A DNA stretch of 64,000 bases from Marinobacter nanhaiticus D15-8W (GCF_036511935.1 NZ_AP028878.1:3162001-3226000); one strand, 5' to 3'. Numbered from the stretch's first letter, positions 36,441-46,839 are shown. The notes: generated from the sequence alone by a model not told the origin. Translations and numbers: made by a program.

Positions 36441-38486
36441 ATGACGCAAGCCAATGCACAGTCCAAGCGCGACATCCTGGTTACCAGCGCCCTGCCGTAT
36501 GCCAATGGCCCGATCCACCTGGGCCATCTGCTGGAATACATCCAGACCGATATCTGGGTGCGCTACCAGAACATGCGCGGGAATAACTGTGTCTACGTCT
36601 GCGCCGACGATGCCCACGGCACCGCGATCATGCTCCGCGCCGAACGAGAGGGCATTACCTCCGAAGCGCTGATCGAAAGGATCAACCAGGAACACCAACA
36701 GGATTTCGCCGGCTTCCTGATCGACTTCGACAACTACTACAGCACGCACTCGGAGGAAAACCGCGAGTTCTCGGGCTACATCTACGAGCAGTTGAAGAAG
36801 AATGGGCATATCGCCACTCGCAGCATTACCCAGGCGTATGACCCCGAGAAGAACATGTTCCTTGCGGACCGCTTCATCAAGGGCACCTGCCCCAAGTGCA
36901 AGTCTGAGGACCAGTACGGCGACAATTGCGAAGTCTGCGGCGCCACCTATACCCCGGCGGAGCTGATCAACCCGCGTTCCGCCGTATCGGGCGCCACCCC
37001 GATCGACAAGGAATCCGAGCACTACTTCTTCCGCCTGCCGGAATTTGCGGAGTTCCTGCGCACCTGGACCCGCAGCGGCACGCTTCAACCGCAGGTTGCC
37101 AATAAGCTGGCCGAATGGCTGGACGCAGGGCTGCAGGAATGGGACATCAGCCGTGACGCGCCCTACTTCGGCTTCGAGATCCCGGACGCGCCCGGCAAGT
37201 ACTTCTACGTCTGGCTGGACGCGCCGATCGGCTACCTGGCCAGCTTCAAGAACCTGTGCGACCGTCGCGACGACCTGGATTTCGACCATTTCTGGAAGCC
37301 GGATTCCAAGGCTGAGGTCTACCACTTCATCGGCAAGGACATCATCAACTTCCACGCCCTGTTCTGGCCCTCCATGCTGTATAGCGCCGGGTACCGCACG
37401 CCCACGGCGGTCTACGCCCACGGCTTTATCACCGTGAACGGCAAGAAGATGTCCAAATCCCGCGGCACCTTCATCATGGCGAAGACCTATCTGGACCACC
37501 TGAACCCGGAGTACCTGCGCTATTACTTCGCCACCAAGCTGACCAGCAACGTGGACGATATGGACCTCAATCTGGAGGATTTTGCCCAGCGCGTGAATTC
37601 CGACCTCGTGGGCAAGGTGGTGAACATTGCCAGCCGCACCGCGGGCTTCATTACCAAGAAGTTCGACGGCAAACTCGGTCAGGTGACCGAGTCGTCCAAG
37701 CTGGCCACTTTCGTCCAGGCCGGTGAGGAAATCGCCGAGCATTATGAGAACCGCGAGTTTGGCCGCGCCATGCGTCGCATCATGGAGTTGGCAGATATCG
37801 CCAACCAGTATGTCAACGATGAGGAGCCCTGGGTCCGCATCAAGGATGAGGACAAGGCAGCGGAAGTGCAGGCCATTTCCACCAACGCCATCAACATGTT
37901 CCGCCTGCTGATGACCTATCTGGCGCCGATCCTGCCCGCCACTGCCAAAGCATCCGAGGCGTTCCTCAATGCGCCACTGGACTGGAACGGCCGCGCCAAG
38001 TTGCTGGAAGGTCACGCGATCAACAAGTTCAAACCGCTGATGAATCGGGTCGAGATGAGCCAGATCGAAAACATGCTCGATGCATCGAAGGAAGAGTTGC
38101 CGGCCGCCACTGGAGAGAAGTCAGCCAAGGAAGTCGAGAGTCATGTCGAACCGATAGCCGACGAGATCGACTTCAACGATTTCGTGAAGGTGGACCTGCG
38201 CGTGGCAGAGATCATCAAAGCCGAGCACGTGGAAGGCGCCGACAAACTGCTGCGCCTGACCCTGAACATCGGCGAAGGCGAACGCAACGTCTTCGCCGGC
38301 ATCAAGTCGGCTTACGCGCCGGAAGACCTGCAGGGCCGGCTAACCGTTATGGTGGCCAACCTGGCGCCGCGCAAGATGAAGTTCGGGCTATCCGAAGGCA
38401 TGGTTCTGGCAGCAGGTCCCGGCGGCAAGGACATCTTTATCCTGTCACCGGATTCCGGCGCCAAACCCGGCCAGCGGGTGATGTGA
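36441..38486 (+). CDS. metG: Methionyl-tRNA synthetase
   Basis: Charges tRNA-Met. The ATG at 36441 gives 681 residues, the long dimeric form. HIGH-like HLGHLLEY lies near residue 25. A zinc knuckle follows, with two CxxC pairs in the CPKC...CEVC region (about 150-170). KMSKS is near residue 336 ([11 protein letters not shown]). Residues about 575-681 are the C-terminal OB-fold tRNA-binding and dimerisation domain. A TTG in frame at 36429 is not needed. It is divergent from apbC. Confidence 0.97.
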   Translation: MTQANAQSKRDILVTSALPYANGPIHLGHLLEYIQTDIWVRYQNMRGNNCVYVCADDAHGTAIMLRAEREGITSEALIERINQEHQQDFAGFLIDFDNYYSTHSEENREFSGYIYEQLKKNGHIATRSITQAYDPEKNMFLADRFIKGTCPKCKSEDQYGDNCEVCGATYTPAELINPRSAVSGATPIDKESEHYFFRLPEFAEFLRTWTRSGTLQPQVANKLAEWLDAGLQEWDISRDAPYFGFEIPDAPGKYFYVWLDAPIGYLASFKNLCDRRDDLDFDHFWKPDSKAEVYHFIGKDIINFHALFWPSMLYSAGYRTPTAVYAHGFITVNGKKMSKSRGTFIMAKTYLDHLNPEYLRYYFATKLTSNVDDMDLNLEDFAQRVNSDLVGKVVNIASRTAGFITKKFDGKLGQVTESSKLATFVQAGEEIAEHYENREFGRAMRRIMELADIANQYVNDEEPWVRIKDEDKAAEVQAISTNAINMFRLLMTYLAPILPATAKASEAFLNAPLDWNGRAKLLEGHAINKFKPLMNRVEMSQIENMLDASKEELPAATGEKSAKEVESHVEPIADEIDFNDFVKVDLRVAEIIKAEHVEGADKLLRLTLNIGEGERNVFAGIKSAYAPEDLQGRLTVMVANLAPRKMKFGLSEGMVLAAGPGGKDIFILSPDSGAKPGQRVM

Positions 38487-38528
38487 ATCAAGCTGAGGCC
38501 AGGCACCACGCCCTAGAATAAGAGCCTC

Positions 38529-38553
38529 TCGAAACCCGGGAAACCGGGTTCGA
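38529..38553 (+). other. GAAA-tetraloop hairpin between metG and rsxA
   Basis: AACCCGG (38533-38539) pairs with CCGGGTT (38544-38550) around a GAAA tetraloop, extended by three pairs past a bulged A (38529-38531 with 38551-38553). No T-run follows, so it could be a weak metG terminator or a leader element of the rsx operon. Confidence 0.5.
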
Positions 38554-38597
38554 AAGCTCACGAGAAAAGCGCACCCATAAGTGCGGAGAGAGATCCC

Positions 38598-39179
38598 ATG
38601 ACAGATTATCTGCTGATCCTGGTCAGCACGATTCTGGTCAATAATTTTGTCTTGGTCCAGTTCCTGGGCCTATGTCCCTTCATGGGGGTGTCCAACAAGC
38701 TGGAGACCGCCATGGGGATGTCTTTGGCAACGACCTTCGTCCTGACCCTGTCTTCGGTATGCAGCTACCTGGTCTACACCTACCTGCTGGCGCCGCTTGA
38801 TCTCGCCTTTCTCAAGACCATCACCTTTATCCTGGTGATCGCCGTCGTCGTGCAGTTCACCGAGATGGTGGTGCGCAAGACCAGCCCGCTCCTCTACCGG
38901 GTGCTGGGTATCTTCCTGCCGCTGATCACCACCAACTGTGCGGTGCTGGGGGTAGCCCTGCTCAACCTCAACCGCAATAACAACTTTATCGAGTCCGTGC
39001 TCTACGGAATGGGCGCAGCCATTGGCTTCTCCCTGGTATTGGTCTTCTTCGCCGCCATGCGCGAGCGTATTGCGGTGGCCGATGTGCCGGTAGCTTTCCG
39101 GGGCGCCGCCATTGGTATGGTCACCGCAGGTTTGATGTCATTGGCTTTCCTAGGCTTTACCGGCCTGGTCAGCGTCTGA
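38598..39179 (+). CDS. rsxA: Rsx/Rnf electron transport complex subunit A
   Basis: Membrane subunit of the ion-translocating ferredoxin:NAD oxidoreductase-type complex, which in E. coli keeps SoxR reduced. The product is 193 residues with six transmembrane helices, including [31 protein letters not shown] at the N-terminus with the conserved Cys. The ATG follows CGGAGAGAG. It is first in rsxABCDGE-nth. Confidence 0.96.
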   Translation: MTDYLLILVSTILVNNFVLVQFLGLCPFMGVSNKLETAMGMSLATTFVLTLSSVCSYLVYTYLLAPLDLAFLKTITFILVIAVVVQFTEMVVRKTSPLLYRVLGIFLPLITTNCAVLGVALLNLNRNNNFIESVLYGMGAAIGFSLVLVFFAAMRERIAVADVPVAFRGAAIGMVTAGLMSLAFLGFTGLVSV

Positions 39180-39192
39180 CGGAGCAAGCACC

Positions 39193-39786
39193 ATGTGGAC
39201 GAGTATCCTCATCGCCATTGGCGCCCTTGTTGCCCTCTCCCTGATCTTTGGAGGCCTGCTCGGCTTCGCTGCCGAACGTTTCCGCGTGGAAGGCAACCCG
39301 CTGGTGGACCAGATCGATTCGCTGCTGCCCCAGACCCAGTGTGGCCAATGTGGCTTTCCTGGCTGTCGCCCCTACGCTGAATCCATCGCCAACGGCGACG
39401 CCATCAACAAATGCCCGCCGGGCGGCGAAGCCACCATTCACGCGCTGGCCGACTTACTTGACGTCGAGCCCCAGCCGCTTGATGCCGACCACGGCGTCGA
39501 CCAGGGCAAGCGCGTGGCCGTGATTCGAGAAGATGAGTGTATCGGCTGCACCAAGTGCATCCAGGCCTGCCCGGTGGACGCCATCCTCGGCGCCGCAAAA
39601 CACATGCACACGGTGATCGAGAGCGAATGCACCGGCTGCGATCTCTGCGTCGAACCCTGCCCGGTGGACTGTATCGATATGGTGCCGGTGGAAACCGGTA
39701 TCAGGAACTGGAACTGGGAGCGCCCGAACCTGGTTCCGGCGAAAGACCGGATCATCGCCTCTGACCGGTACGAGGTGATCTCCTGA
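39193..39786 (+). CDS. rsxB: Rsx/Rnf electron transport complex subunit B
   Basis: Membrane-anchored ferredoxin-like subunit, 197 residues. An N-terminal helix (about 5-25) is followed by a cluster motif [14 protein letters not shown] near residue 49 and two classic 4Fe-4S motifs, [15 protein letters not shown] near residue 116 and [15 protein letters not shown] near 146. The stop codon overlaps the rsxC start (TGATG). Confidence 0.96.
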   Translation: MWTSILIAIGALVALSLIFGGLLGFAAERFRVEGNPLVDQIDSLLPQTQCGQCGFPGCRPYAESIANGDAINKCPPGGEATIHALADLLDVEPQPLDADHGVDQGKRVAVIREDECIGCTKCIQACPVDAILGAAKHMHTVIESECTGCDLCVEPCPVDCIDMVPVETGIRNWNWERPNLVPAKDRIIASDRYEVIS

Positions 39787-41996
39787 TGCGCAAGATCTGG
39801 GATTTCCCGGGCGGCATCCATCCGCCGGAAAACAAGCAGCAGTCCACGCGGGCATCGATCCGTAACCTGCCTCTGCCAGAGTATCTTTGTGTGCCTTTGC
39901 AGCAGCATATCGGTGCACCGGCACAGGCCTTGGTGGAACCGGGGCAGACGGTACTCAAAGGCCAGATGCTGGCCGAACCCCAGGGCCGGCTAAGTGTGGC
40001 GATCCACGCGCCGACCTCAGGCATCGTGGAAAGTGTGATCCCGCATCCGGTGCCCCATCCGTCGGGCATGACCGACTGGTGTGTGGTTATCCTTCCCGAT
40101 GGCGAGGAGCGCTGGATCGAGCTGGAGGCGCTCGCCGACTATCGCCAAGCCTCCCCCCGAGCATTACTGGAACGCATCCGTCAGGCGGGTATCGCCGGCA
40201 TGGGCGGCGCCGGCTTCCCGACTGAAATCAAGCTGCATCCACCAAAGGAAGACAAGGTCAAGACGCTGATCGTCAATGGCGCCGAATGCGAACCCTACAT
40301 CACCGCCGACGACATGCTTATGCGGTCCCGCGCCAACGAAATCGTCGGCGGGCTGGAAATCATGGCTTATATCCTCGAACCGGAGGAATGCCTGATCGGC
40401 ATCGAGGACAACAAGCCTCAAGCGATCGAGGCTTTGCAGCGGGCCGTAGAAGGTACGCAGATCGAAATCGTGGTGGTGCCCACCAAATACCCATCCGGCG
40501 GCGAGAAGCAACTGATCCAGCTACTCACCGGTCTGGAAGTCCCCCATGGCAGAATTCCCGCGGATATCGGCGTTATGTGCCAGAACGTCGGCACCGCGGC
40601 GGCGGTCTATAGGGCGATTCGTCATGGCGAGCCCCTGATTTCGCGCATCACCACCCTGACCGGCGAAGGCATAGCGCAGAAGGGTAACGTCGAGACGCTA
40701 ATCGGCACTCCGATCAGCTTTCTGCTGGAACAGAGCGGCTTCGACAATGCTGGTACCGAGCGCCTGATCATGGGCGGCCCGATGATGGGTTTTACCCTGG
40801 ATACCCCCGAAGTGCCGGTCATCAAGACTACCAACTGCGTGATCGCCGGTTCGCCCCAGGAATTCCCCGCACCTCCACCCGCTCAGCCCTGCATCCGCTG
40901 CGGCATGTGTGCCGAAGTCTGTCCTATGGAGCTGCTGCCCCAGCAGCTGTTCTGGTTCTCCCAGGCCAAGGAATTCGAGAAAGCCGAGCAGCACAACCTG
41001 TTCGACTGTATCGAGTGCGGCGCCTGTTCCTACGTCTGCCCCAGCACGATTCCGCTGGTGCAGTTCTATCGTTACGCCAAGGGTGAAATCCGCCAGCAGC
41101 GCGAGGACCAGTTGAAGTCGGACCGCGCGCGGGAACGTTTCGAGGCACGTCAGGCCCGATTGGAACGGGAACAGGCGGAGAAAGAAGCCAAGCGCAAGGC
41201 ACGGGCCGAAGCTGCCGCCAAAGCCCAGGCCGAGAAGAAAGCTCAACAAGAGGCGGCACCCGCCAAAGCCTCCGCCAGTGCCGCCGTGCAAGCGGCACTC
41301 GCGCGTAAGGGCGTAAAAGCCCCGGAGACCGGGACCAGCACCCCGGAAGGTCCATCCATTGAGGAGCTGGAGAAAAGCCTCACCAAGGCCAAAGCCAAGC
41401 TGAAAAACATGGAAGGTCTGCTGAAGGACGCCCGGACCAAGGGCGGCGATGTGGAGAAACTGGAACGCGCCGTGGCAAAGAACGAGCAACGGGTCCGCGA
41501 GACACAGGCCGCGCTCCATAAGGCGAAGGCCGATACCCCGTCCGAAGCCCGAGCAACCACAATAGCCGAGCCCCAGACACCGGATCTGGCGGAGCTGGAG
41601 AACAGGCTGGATAAGGCGCAGGCCAAGCTGGATAACACGCGATCGATGCTGGACGAAGCTCGTAGTCAGGGCGGGGACAATGTTGAGAAGCTGGAGCGGG
41701 CGGTCGCCAAGAACGAGCAACGGGTGGCCGTAGCAGAGAAAGCGCTCAAAGAGGCAATGCCATCAGCCCCGCTCGAGGCCACTCAAAACCAAACGCAAAT
41801 CGCCGAATTGGAAGCCACCCTGGACAAGGCGAAGGCCAAGCTCGAGACCATGCAAGGCATGCTTGAGGAAGCCAGAACATCCGGCGGCGACAACGTGGAC
41901 AAGCTCGAACGGGCCGTGGCCAAGAACCAGGACCGCGTCGCCCGCGCCAAGCAGGCTTTAACTGAAGCGCGAGGCACTGCAGACACTGCATCCTGA
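39786..41996 (+). CDS. rsxC: Rsx/Rnf electron transport complex subunit C
   Basis: Peripheral NADH-, FMN- and iron-sulfur subunit, 736 residues. Residues 1-450 are the conserved core: Rossmann-type [14 protein letters not shown] near residue 140, [11 protein letters not shown] near 160, and two ferredoxin motifs, [12 protein letters not shown] (about 370) and [13 protein letters not shown] (about 410). After about 435 comes a long charged Ala/Glu/Lys/Arg helix. Three 60-70-residue repeats then follow, starting near residues 525, 601 and 672 and built on [24 protein letters not shown]...[15 protein letters not shown]. C-terminal repeats of this kind are common in gammaproteobacterial RsxC. Confidence 0.95.
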   Translation: MRKIWDFPGGIHPPENKQQSTRASIRNLPLPEYLCVPLQQHIGAPAQALVEPGQTVLKGQMLAEPQGRLSVAIHAPTSGIVESVIPHPVPHPSGMTDWCVVILPDGEERWIELEALADYRQASPRALLERIRQAGIAGMGGAGFPTEIKLHPPKEDKVKTLIVNGAECEPYITADDMLMRSRANEIVGGLEIMAYILEPEECLIGIEDNKPQAIEALQRAVEGTQIEIVVVPTKYPSGGEKQLIQLLTGLEVPHGRIPADIGVMCQNVGTAAAVYRAIRHGEPLISRITTLTGEGIAQKGNVETLIGTPISFLLEQSGFDNAGTERLIMGGPMMGFTLDTPEVPVIKTTNCVIAGSPQEFPAPPPAQPCIRCGMCAEVCPMELLPQQLFWFSQAKEFEKAEQHNLFDCIECGACSYVCPSTIPLVQFYRYAKGEIRQQREDQLKSDRARERFEARQARLEREQAEKEAKRKARAEAAAKAQAEKKAQQEAAPAKASASAAVQAALARKGVKAPETGTSTPEGPSIEELEKSLTKAKAKLKNMEGLLKDARTKGGDVEKLERAVAKNEQRVRETQAALHKAKADTPSEARATTIAEPQTPDLAELENRLDKAQAKLDNTRSMLDEARSQGGDNVEKLERAVAKNEQRVAVAEKALKEAMPSAPLEATQNQTQIAELEATLDKAKAKLETMQGMLEEARTSGGDNVDKLERAVAKNQDRVARAKQALTEARGTADTAS
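41358..41975 (+). repeat. Three tandem repeats in the rsxC 3' region
   Basis: Repeats begin near 41358, 41586 and 41799. Each encodes one ELE...KLERAVAKN unit with conserved [11 protein letters not shown] ([11 protein letters not shown] in the third). Similar DNA sequence (GAGAAACTGGAACGCGCCGT and GAGAAGCTGGAGCGGGCGGT) marks them as recombination-prone. They are in frame and do not break the gene. Confidence 0.8.
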
Positions 41997-42013
41997 CAGC
42001 AGCGAGTAACCGA

Positions 42014-43060
42014 ATGGCATTCCTCAGACTTTCATCTCCTCACGCCCATGGCCCGCAGCGTACCTCGCGGGTCATGCTGTGGGTCATCCTTGCCACCCTG
42101 CCCGGCCTGGCCGTCCAGACGGCATTCTTCGGCTGGGGCAACCTGGTCAACACGGTATTCTGTGTCGCCATGGCCATGGGGACGGAAGCTGCCATGCTGA
42201 AGCTCCGCCAGCGCCCGGTCGGCTTTTTCCTGCGCGACAACACCGCCGCCGTTACGGGCCTGCTGCTGGGTCTTTCACTGCCGCCTCTTGCGCCCTGGTG
42301 GGTCTGTGCGGTTGCGGTGGTGGTGGCCATCATCCTCGCCAAGCAGCTCTATGGCGGTCTGGGCTCCAATCCCTTCAACCCGGCGATGGTGGGCTACGCA
42401 CTCGTACTGATCTCGTTCCCGGTGGCCATGACCACCAACTGGGCCAGCCCGACCGGCTTGGGCTCCCCCGAAACGCCAAGCCTGCTTGAAACCCTGGCGC
42501 TGAACTTCGGCGGCCGCGCTCCGATAGACGGCTACACCATGGCGACACCGCTGGATATCTACAAGCACGACATCACGTCCCAGCTATCAACCCAGGTGCT
42601 GCAGCATCCTGCGTTCGGCGATTTCGTGTCCAAGGGCTGGGAGTGGGTGAACCTGGCGTTTCTCGCGGGCGGTCTGATACTTCTGGGGCTGAAGATCATT
42701 ACCTGGCATATCCCGGTCAGTATGCTGGCCGGACTTGCAGTCATGAGCCTCGCCTTCGGCTGGGACATCGACCAGTACACACCGCTCTCGATTCACCTGC
42801 TCTCCGGCGCGACCATGCTCGGCGCCTTCTTTATTGCCACCGACCCGGTCTCGGCCGCCACCAGCCATAAGGGCAAATTGATCTACGGCGCAGGAATCGG
42901 TGTGCTGCTGTACATTATCCGCACCTGGGGCAGCTACCCGGACGCGGTCGCCTTCGCGGTACTGCTGATGAACTTCGCCGTACCATTTATCGACCATTAC
43001 ACCCAGCCTCGCACCTACGGCCACCAACGTGCACGGCGCGTGAAACCCGGCAAGGCCTGA
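42014..43060 (+). CDS. rsxD: Rsx/Rnf electron transport complex subunit D
   Basis: Membrane subunit with covalently bound FMN, 348 residues and about nine helices. The FMN-linking threonine is in the [18 protein letters not shown] stretch near residue 255. The N-terminus [20 protein letters not shown] is typical. It lies 17 bases after rsxC. Confidence 0.95.
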   Translation: MAFLRLSSPHAHGPQRTSRVMLWVILATLPGLAVQTAFFGWGNLVNTVFCVAMAMGTEAAMLKLRQRPVGFFLRDNTAAVTGLLLGLSLPPLAPWWVCAVAVVVAIILAKQLYGGLGSNPFNPAMVGYALVLISFPVAMTTNWASPTGLGSPETPSLLETLALNFGGRAPIDGYTMATPLDIYKHDITSQLSTQVLQHPAFGDFVSKGWEWVNLAFLAGGLILLGLKIITWHIPVSMLAGLAVMSLAFGWDIDQYTPLSIHLLSGATMLGAFFIATDPVSAATSHKGKLIYGAGIGVLLYIIRTWGSYPDAVAFAVLLMNFAVPFIDHYTQPRTYGHQRARRVKPGKA

Positions 43061-43071
43061 CAGGCAAGACT

Positions 43072-43719
43072 ATGGCAGCACTCGGACAGTCCATCATCCG
43101 CAACGCGATCGGCCTCGCCCTGTTCGCCGTGATCACGGCGGGCACGATCGCCCTGACCCACGCATTCACCCAGGAGCGTATCCAGGACCAGGTTCGCCAG
43201 GCCGAGGCCGGAGCACTGCTTGAAATTCTCCCGGAAGACCTGCATGACAACGACTTGCTGCAGGACACGGTGAATGTTGGGCCTTCCGACAAACTGGGGC
43301 TGGACGTCGAGGCACAAGCCCACATTGCCCGGCAGCACGGTACGATTAGTGGCGTCATCCTGCCGGCCGTTGCCCCGAACGGCTATTCCGGCGAAATCCG
43401 TATGCTGGTTGGAATCGCTGACAGCGGTGAGGTCCTCGGCGTACGCGTGACCCAACACAGAGAGACACCGGGTCTGGGCGACAAGGTGGAAACCAAGAAG
43501 TCCAACTGGATCTACAGCTTCAACGGCAAATCGCTTGAGAACGTTCCGAGCGACCAGTGGGCGGTGGTCAAGGACGGGGGCCAGTTCGACCAGTTTACCG
43601 GTGCTACCATAACCCCCCGGGCCGTGGTTTCGGCGGTTCACGGCACGTTGCAATATTTCGAGGAAAACCGACCGAAGCTAACCCGCACGGAACCGGCACG
43701 CGACGGAGATGAGAACTGA
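43072..43719 (+). CDS. rsxG: Rsx/Rnf electron transport complex subunit G
   Basis: FMN-binding subunit, 215 residues. It has one N-terminal helix (about 8-28) and a periplasmic FMN domain. The flavin-accepting Thr lies in [15 protein letters not shown] near residue 180. Its end reaches within one base of the preferred rsxE start. Confidence 0.94.
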   Translation: MAALGQSIIRNAIGLALFAVITAGTIALTHAFTQERIQDQVRQAEAGALLEILPEDLHDNDLLQDTVNVGPSDKLGLDVEAQAHIARQHGTISGVILPAVAPNGYSGEIRMLVGIADSGEVLGVRVTQHRETPGLGDKVETKKSNWIYSFNGKSLENVPSDQWAVVKDGGQFDQFTGATITPRAVVSAVHGTLQYFEENRPKLTRTEPARDGDEN

Positions 43720-43720
43720 T

Positions 43721-44437
43721 ATGGCGAACAAGACGCCCATCGAGCTGATCAAGGACGGCCTCTGGACCAACAATCCGGCCTTGGTCCAGGTGCTCGGTCT
43801 ATGCCCCCTCCTGGCGGTCACAGGCACCGTTGTGAACGGCATCGGCCTTGGCCTGGCCACATTGCTGGTGTTGGTGGGCTCCAACCTGTCCGTCTCCCTG
43901 ATCCGTAACTTCGTCTCGAAATCGGTGCGCCTGCCGGCCTTCGTCATGATCATTGCCTCGTTCGTCACCTGCGCCGAACTGCTGATGCAGGCCTTCACCT
44001 ACGAGCTTTACCAGATTCTAGGTATCTTCATCCCCTTAATCGTCACCAACTGCGCCATCCTGGGTCGTGCGGACGCCTTTGCTTCCCGTAATCCTATCCT
44101 GCCCTCTATGCTGGACGGCTTCATGATGGGCCTGGGTTTCCTGCTTGTGCTCATCGCCCTCGGCGGCATCCGGGAACTCATCGGCCGGGGCACGTTACTC
44201 ACGGACATGGACCTGATCTTCGGGCCGGTCGCCGCGGACTGGCGAATCCAGGTCTTCGAGGATTACGCCAATGTGCTCTTCATGGTGTTACCGCCTGGGG
44301 CTTTCGTGGGTCTCGGCTTCCTGATCGCCCTGAAGAACGGCATCGACGGCCAGATCCGCAAACGCCGCGAAGCCCGCGAGGTCAAACCTATAGAGGTTGG
44401 CAGCAAGCGAGTCCGTGTTACCGGCAACGTTTCCTGA
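43721..44437 (+). CDS. rsxE: Rsx/Rnf electron transport complex subunit E
   Basis: Membrane subunit of the complex, 238 residues with six helices, homologous to Rsx[30 protein letters not shown] is the conserved N-terminus. The ATG at 43721 starts the typical protein; an ATG four codons earlier (43709) sits on its own ribosome site and overlaps rsxG. Confidence 0.95.
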   Translation: MANKTPIELIKDGLWTNNPALVQVLGLCPLLAVTGTVVNGIGLGLATLLVLVGSNLSVSLIRNFVSKSVRLPAFVMIIASFVTCAELLMQAFTYELYQILGIFIPLIVTNCAILGRADAFASRNPILPSMLDGFMMGLGFLLVLIALGGIRELIGRGTLLTDMDLIFGPVAADWRIQVFEDYANVLFMVLPPGAFVGLGFLIALKNGIDGQIRKRREAREVKPIEVGSKRVRVTGNVS

Positions 44438-44444
44438 GGACGGC

Positions 44445-45086
44445 ATGAACAAGGAAAAACGCACCGCAATCTTTGAGCGCCTGAAATCCGCCAATCCCAA
44501 TCCGACGACCGAACTGGTCTATGACAATCCCTTCGAGTTGCTGATCGCTGTGATCCTCTCGGCCCAGGCCACCGATGTCGGGGTAAACAAGGCGACCGCC
44601 AAACTCTTTCCAGTCGCCAATACGCCGCAGGCTATCCTCGACTTGGGGGTGGATGGTCTGAAGGAATACATCAAAACCATCGGCCTGTTTAACAGCAAAG
44701 CGGAAAACGTGATCAAGACGTGTCGAGCGCTTGTGGAACAGCACGACGGCGAAGTGCCGAGCACTCGGGAAGAACTCGAGGCCCTGCCCGGCGTAGGCCG
44801 AAAAACCGCAAACGTTGTACTCAATACGGCGTTTGGGCAGCCAACCATGGCGGTCGACACGCATATCTTCAGGGTCTCGAATCGCACCGGCATTGCACCG
44901 GGTAAAAACGTCAGCGAAGTGGAAAAGCGGTTGCTACGCCTGGTTCCCAGGCCCTACCTGCAGGACGCCCATCATTGGCTGATCCTGCATGGCCGTTATA
45001 CCTGTGTGGCACGAAAGCCCAAGTGCGGTGTTTGTATTATCGAGGATCTTTGCGAGTTCAAGCAGAAGCGGGATTATTTGGACTAG
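44445..45086 (+). CDS. nth: Endonuclease III
   Basis: Base-excision glycosylase/AP lyase for oxidised pyrimidines, 213 residues. The helix-hairpin-helix motif LPGVGRKTANVVL holds the catalytic Lys (near 120), and the Asp is in VDTHIFRVSNR near residue 138. The [4Fe-4S] cluster ligands follow the exact C-x6-C-x2-C-x5-C pattern near the C-terminus. The ATG at 44445 is seven bases after the rsxE stop; nth after rsxE is a conserved arrangement. Confidence 0.97.
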   Translation: MNKEKRTAIFERLKSANPNPTTELVYDNPFELLIAVILSAQATDVGVNKATAKLFPVANTPQAILDLGVDGLKEYIKTIGLFNSKAENVIKTCRALVEQHDGEVPSTREELEALPGVGRKTANVVLNTAFGQPTMAVDTHIFRVSNRTGIAPGKNVSEVEKRLLRLVPRPYLQDAHHWLILHGRYTCVARKPKCGVCIIEDLCEFKQKRDYLD

Positions 45087-45216
45087 GCGGCGATTCGCAG
45101 AAGAACGGGGCACCTTTCGGCGCCTCAGAAGCTGAAGCATCTGCTACACGCTCAAGGAAAACTGGATAAATGTAGCCGACGCTTTAGAGGGTGTTGCAAA
45201 AGCTTGCGGCTTTAAG

Positions 45217-45241
45217 CCTCTCTCCCCTGGCGGGAGAGAGG
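45217..45241. repeat. Hairpin in the left half of the MITE-like element
   Basis: CCTCTCTCCC (45217-45226) and GGGAGAGAGG (45232-45241), a perfect 10-bp stem around CTGGC. Confidence 0.8.
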
Positions 45242-45248
45242 TTTGGAG

Positions 45249-46557
45249 TGTGCAAACCGGCAACATAGGTAACACCTCAAGCCGGGAACATGGGTTACAC
45301 AAGTTACGGTATGGGCAAGGAGGACGCGCCCATGCCCTGGAAAGAGACTTGTGTAATGGATCTGAAGATGCAGTTGATCGCGGCCTGGCTGCAGGGCGGG
45401 CACGGTGTAAGCGATCTGGCCCGCGGCTACGGCATTAGCCGCAAGACGGCTTACAAGTGGATCAGGCGCTACCAGGAGGAAGGTGCCGGTGGGCTGCAGG
45501 AGCGCTCCCGAGCGCCGCACTATTGCCCACATGCAGTGGCGGAGGACGTGGCTGAACAGATTGTGGCGATCAAGAAAGTCCATCCCAGCTTTGGCCCCAA
45601 GAAGGTTCTGGACCGCTTGCGTGAGCTAGAACCGGCGATGGCATTGCCGGCAGACAGCACGGCCGGTGAGATACTCAAAGCGGCGGGTCTGGTCAAGAAA
45701 CGGCGCTACAAGCGGCCGTACCCGGCCGACCCGCAACCGTTTGAACTGGGTGATCGCAATAATGCGCTGTGGAGTGTGGACTACAAGGGGCAGTACCGGA
45801 CGGCCGGCGGGCGCTGGTGTTATCCGCTCACGGTAACCGACAATGCCAGCCGTTATGTCTTGGGCTGTCATGGCGTGAGCGCAACAGACTACGTCCAGGC
45901 GAAGCCGATTATGGAATGGGTTTTCCATGAGTACGGTCTGCCGGAGGGGATCTTGTCCGACAACGGGGCGCCCTTCGCCAGTCGCTCAGCAGGAGGTCTG
46001 ACGCGACTGTCGAAATGGTGGGTCGAGCTGGGCATTGGGGTGCATCGTAGCAAGCCGGGAACGCCCACACAGAATGCCCGTCACGAGCGCATGCACGGTT
46101 CACTGAATCGAGCAGTGGGTGGACGGATGCGCGGGACAAGCTTGATGCAGCAACAGACCACGCTGCAGGCATTCCGTGAGGAGTTTAACGAACAACGCAG
46201 CCATGAGGCGCTGGGCAGGCAAACACCGGCCAGCGTGTATCAGCCCTCAAGGCGTCGGTACTCGCCCGTGCTGCGCCCGATTGAATATAACGTGGACCAG
46301 GCGGTTCGCAACGTTCGTCACAACGGCGAAATCAAGTGGCAGGGCCATCTGATCTACATCAGCGGGCTGTTAGCCAGACATCGCGTAGGCCTGCAAGAGG
46401 TGGAGAATGACCGGGTCGAGGTGCGATACAGCACCCATCTGCTCGGTCATATTAACCTCAAAACCGCGCGATTGGAGCCCGCATGCGAGTGGCATGCGGG
46501 GGAATAGGTGTAACCCATGTTGCCGGTTCAAAGTGTTACCTATGTTCCGGTTGCACA
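45249..46557. mobile_element. IS481-family insertion sequence
   Basis: About 1,309 bases. The ends are imperfect inverted repeats of about 50 bases starting TGTGCAA (left, 45249) and ending TTGCACA (right, 46557). Each end is made of two copies of a 19-base motif, CCGG(C/G)AACAT(A/G)GGT(A/T)ACAC: 45257-45275 and 45282-45300 on the left, and the complements at 46508-46526 and 46533-46550 (one base shorter) on the right. An 8-base repeat GAGAGAGG (45234-45241, 46558-46565) may be the target duplication, but the left copy is 7 bases away from the repeat end. Confidence 0.85.
45332..46507 (+). CDS. IS481-family transposase
   Basis: DDE transposase of 391 residues. The start is the ATG at 45332 (MPWKETCVMD), with AAGGAGG nine bases upstream; the frame also opens at 45290 inside the inverted repeat but the extra residues are not family-like. 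The N-terminus has a helix-turn-helix (YGISRKTAYKWIRRYQEEG). The catalytic DDE residues lie in WSVDYKGQYR, LSDNGAPFAS, and NARHERMHGSL. It is intact. Its stop codon ends one base before the right-end motif at 46508. Confidence 0.92.
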   Translation: MPWKETCVMDLKMQLIAAWLQGGHGVSDLARGYGISRKTAYKWIRRYQEEGAGGLQERSRAPHYCPHAVAEDVAEQIVAIKKVHPSFGPKKVLDRLRELEPAMALPADSTAGEILKAAGLVKKRRYKRPYPADPQPFELGDRNNALWSVDYKGQYRTAGGRWCYPLTVTDNASRYVLGCHGVSATDYVQAKPIMEWVFHEYGLPEGILSDNGAPFASRSAGGLTRLSKWWVELGIGVHRSKPGTPTQNARHERMHGSLNRAVGGRMRGTSLMQQQTTLQAFREEFNEQRSHEALGRQTPASVYQPSRRRYSPVLRPIEYNVDQAVRNVRHNGEIKWQGHLIYISGLLARHRVGLQEVENDRVEVRYSTHLLGHINLKTARLEPACEWHAGE

Positions 46558-46641
46558 GAGAGAGGAGGACGAGGCGACAGCCTCGCTTGCAGTCGCCTCT
46601 GGCACCGACGAGCGCCTGACGGCGCCTCCCCCTCTCCCCGG

Positions 46642-46664
46642 CCCTCTCCCGCGAGGGGAGAGGG
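46642..46664. repeat. Hairpin in the right half of the MITE-like element
   Basis: CCCTCTCCC (46642-46650) and GGGAGAGGG (46656-46664), a perfect 9-bp stem around GCGAG. In all frames it reads as Pro/Ser/Arg/Gly-rich peptide of the type widely mispredicted as protein. Confidence 0.75.
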
Positions 46665-46797
46665 AGTTTATGGCGGTACTTTTGGGATGCTTGTGCTTTT
46701 GCAACACCCTCTTTAGCTTCGGAGCAGCCCGAAGGACTGCCAAGCGATCAATCCTGACTCGAAGAGAGAAGTGATCCTGGAGGTTCCTCCAGTAATA

Positions 46798-46826
46798 GAA
46801 AAAGGAGCCAGATTGACTCCTTTTTC
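46798..46826. terminator. Bidirectional terminator
   Basis: GAAAAAGGAG (46798-46807) pairs with CTCCTTTTTC (46817-46826) around a 9-base loop, giving T-runs on either strand. It terminates the minus-strand gene ending at 46840. Confidence 0.85.
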
Positions 46827-46839
46827 GAAGGTAGTGGGA

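Larger units (their letters stand above)
45182..46716. mobile_element. MITE-like element with 16-bp inverted repeats, carrying an IS481-family insertion
   Basis: AGGGTGTTGCAAAAGC (45188-45203) and its exact complement GCTTTTGCAACACCCT (46695-46710) are the ends. Outside them CTTTAG occurs immediately on both sides (45182-45187 and 46711-46716), which is a target duplication. Only about 210 bases belong to the outer element: 45188-45248 and 46558-46710, with the IS between. The remaining halves carry two perfect hairpins (45217-45241 and 46642-46664) and a third inverted repeat (GAGGCGAC 46571-46578 / GTCGCCTC 46592-46599). No coding region is visible, so it would depend on a transposase elsewhere. 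It lies between nth and the chalcone-isomerase-like gene without breaking either. Confidence 0.75.

Noticed and set aside
36363..38015. 550-residue minus-strand open frame opposite metG
   Set aside because: It is antisense to metG, low in recognisable motifs and rich in Val/Gly/Leu; metG is certain.
38529..38560. Sequence resembling a tRNA T-arm (CCGGGTTCGAAAGC) before rsxA
   Set aside because: No acceptor, D or anticodon arms could be folded around it; it is a simple GAAA-loop hairpin.
46571..46770. Plus-strand frames with Pro/Arg/Gly-rich peptides near the IS
   Set aside because: These are translations of the MITE hairpin sequence, a well-known source of false proteins.
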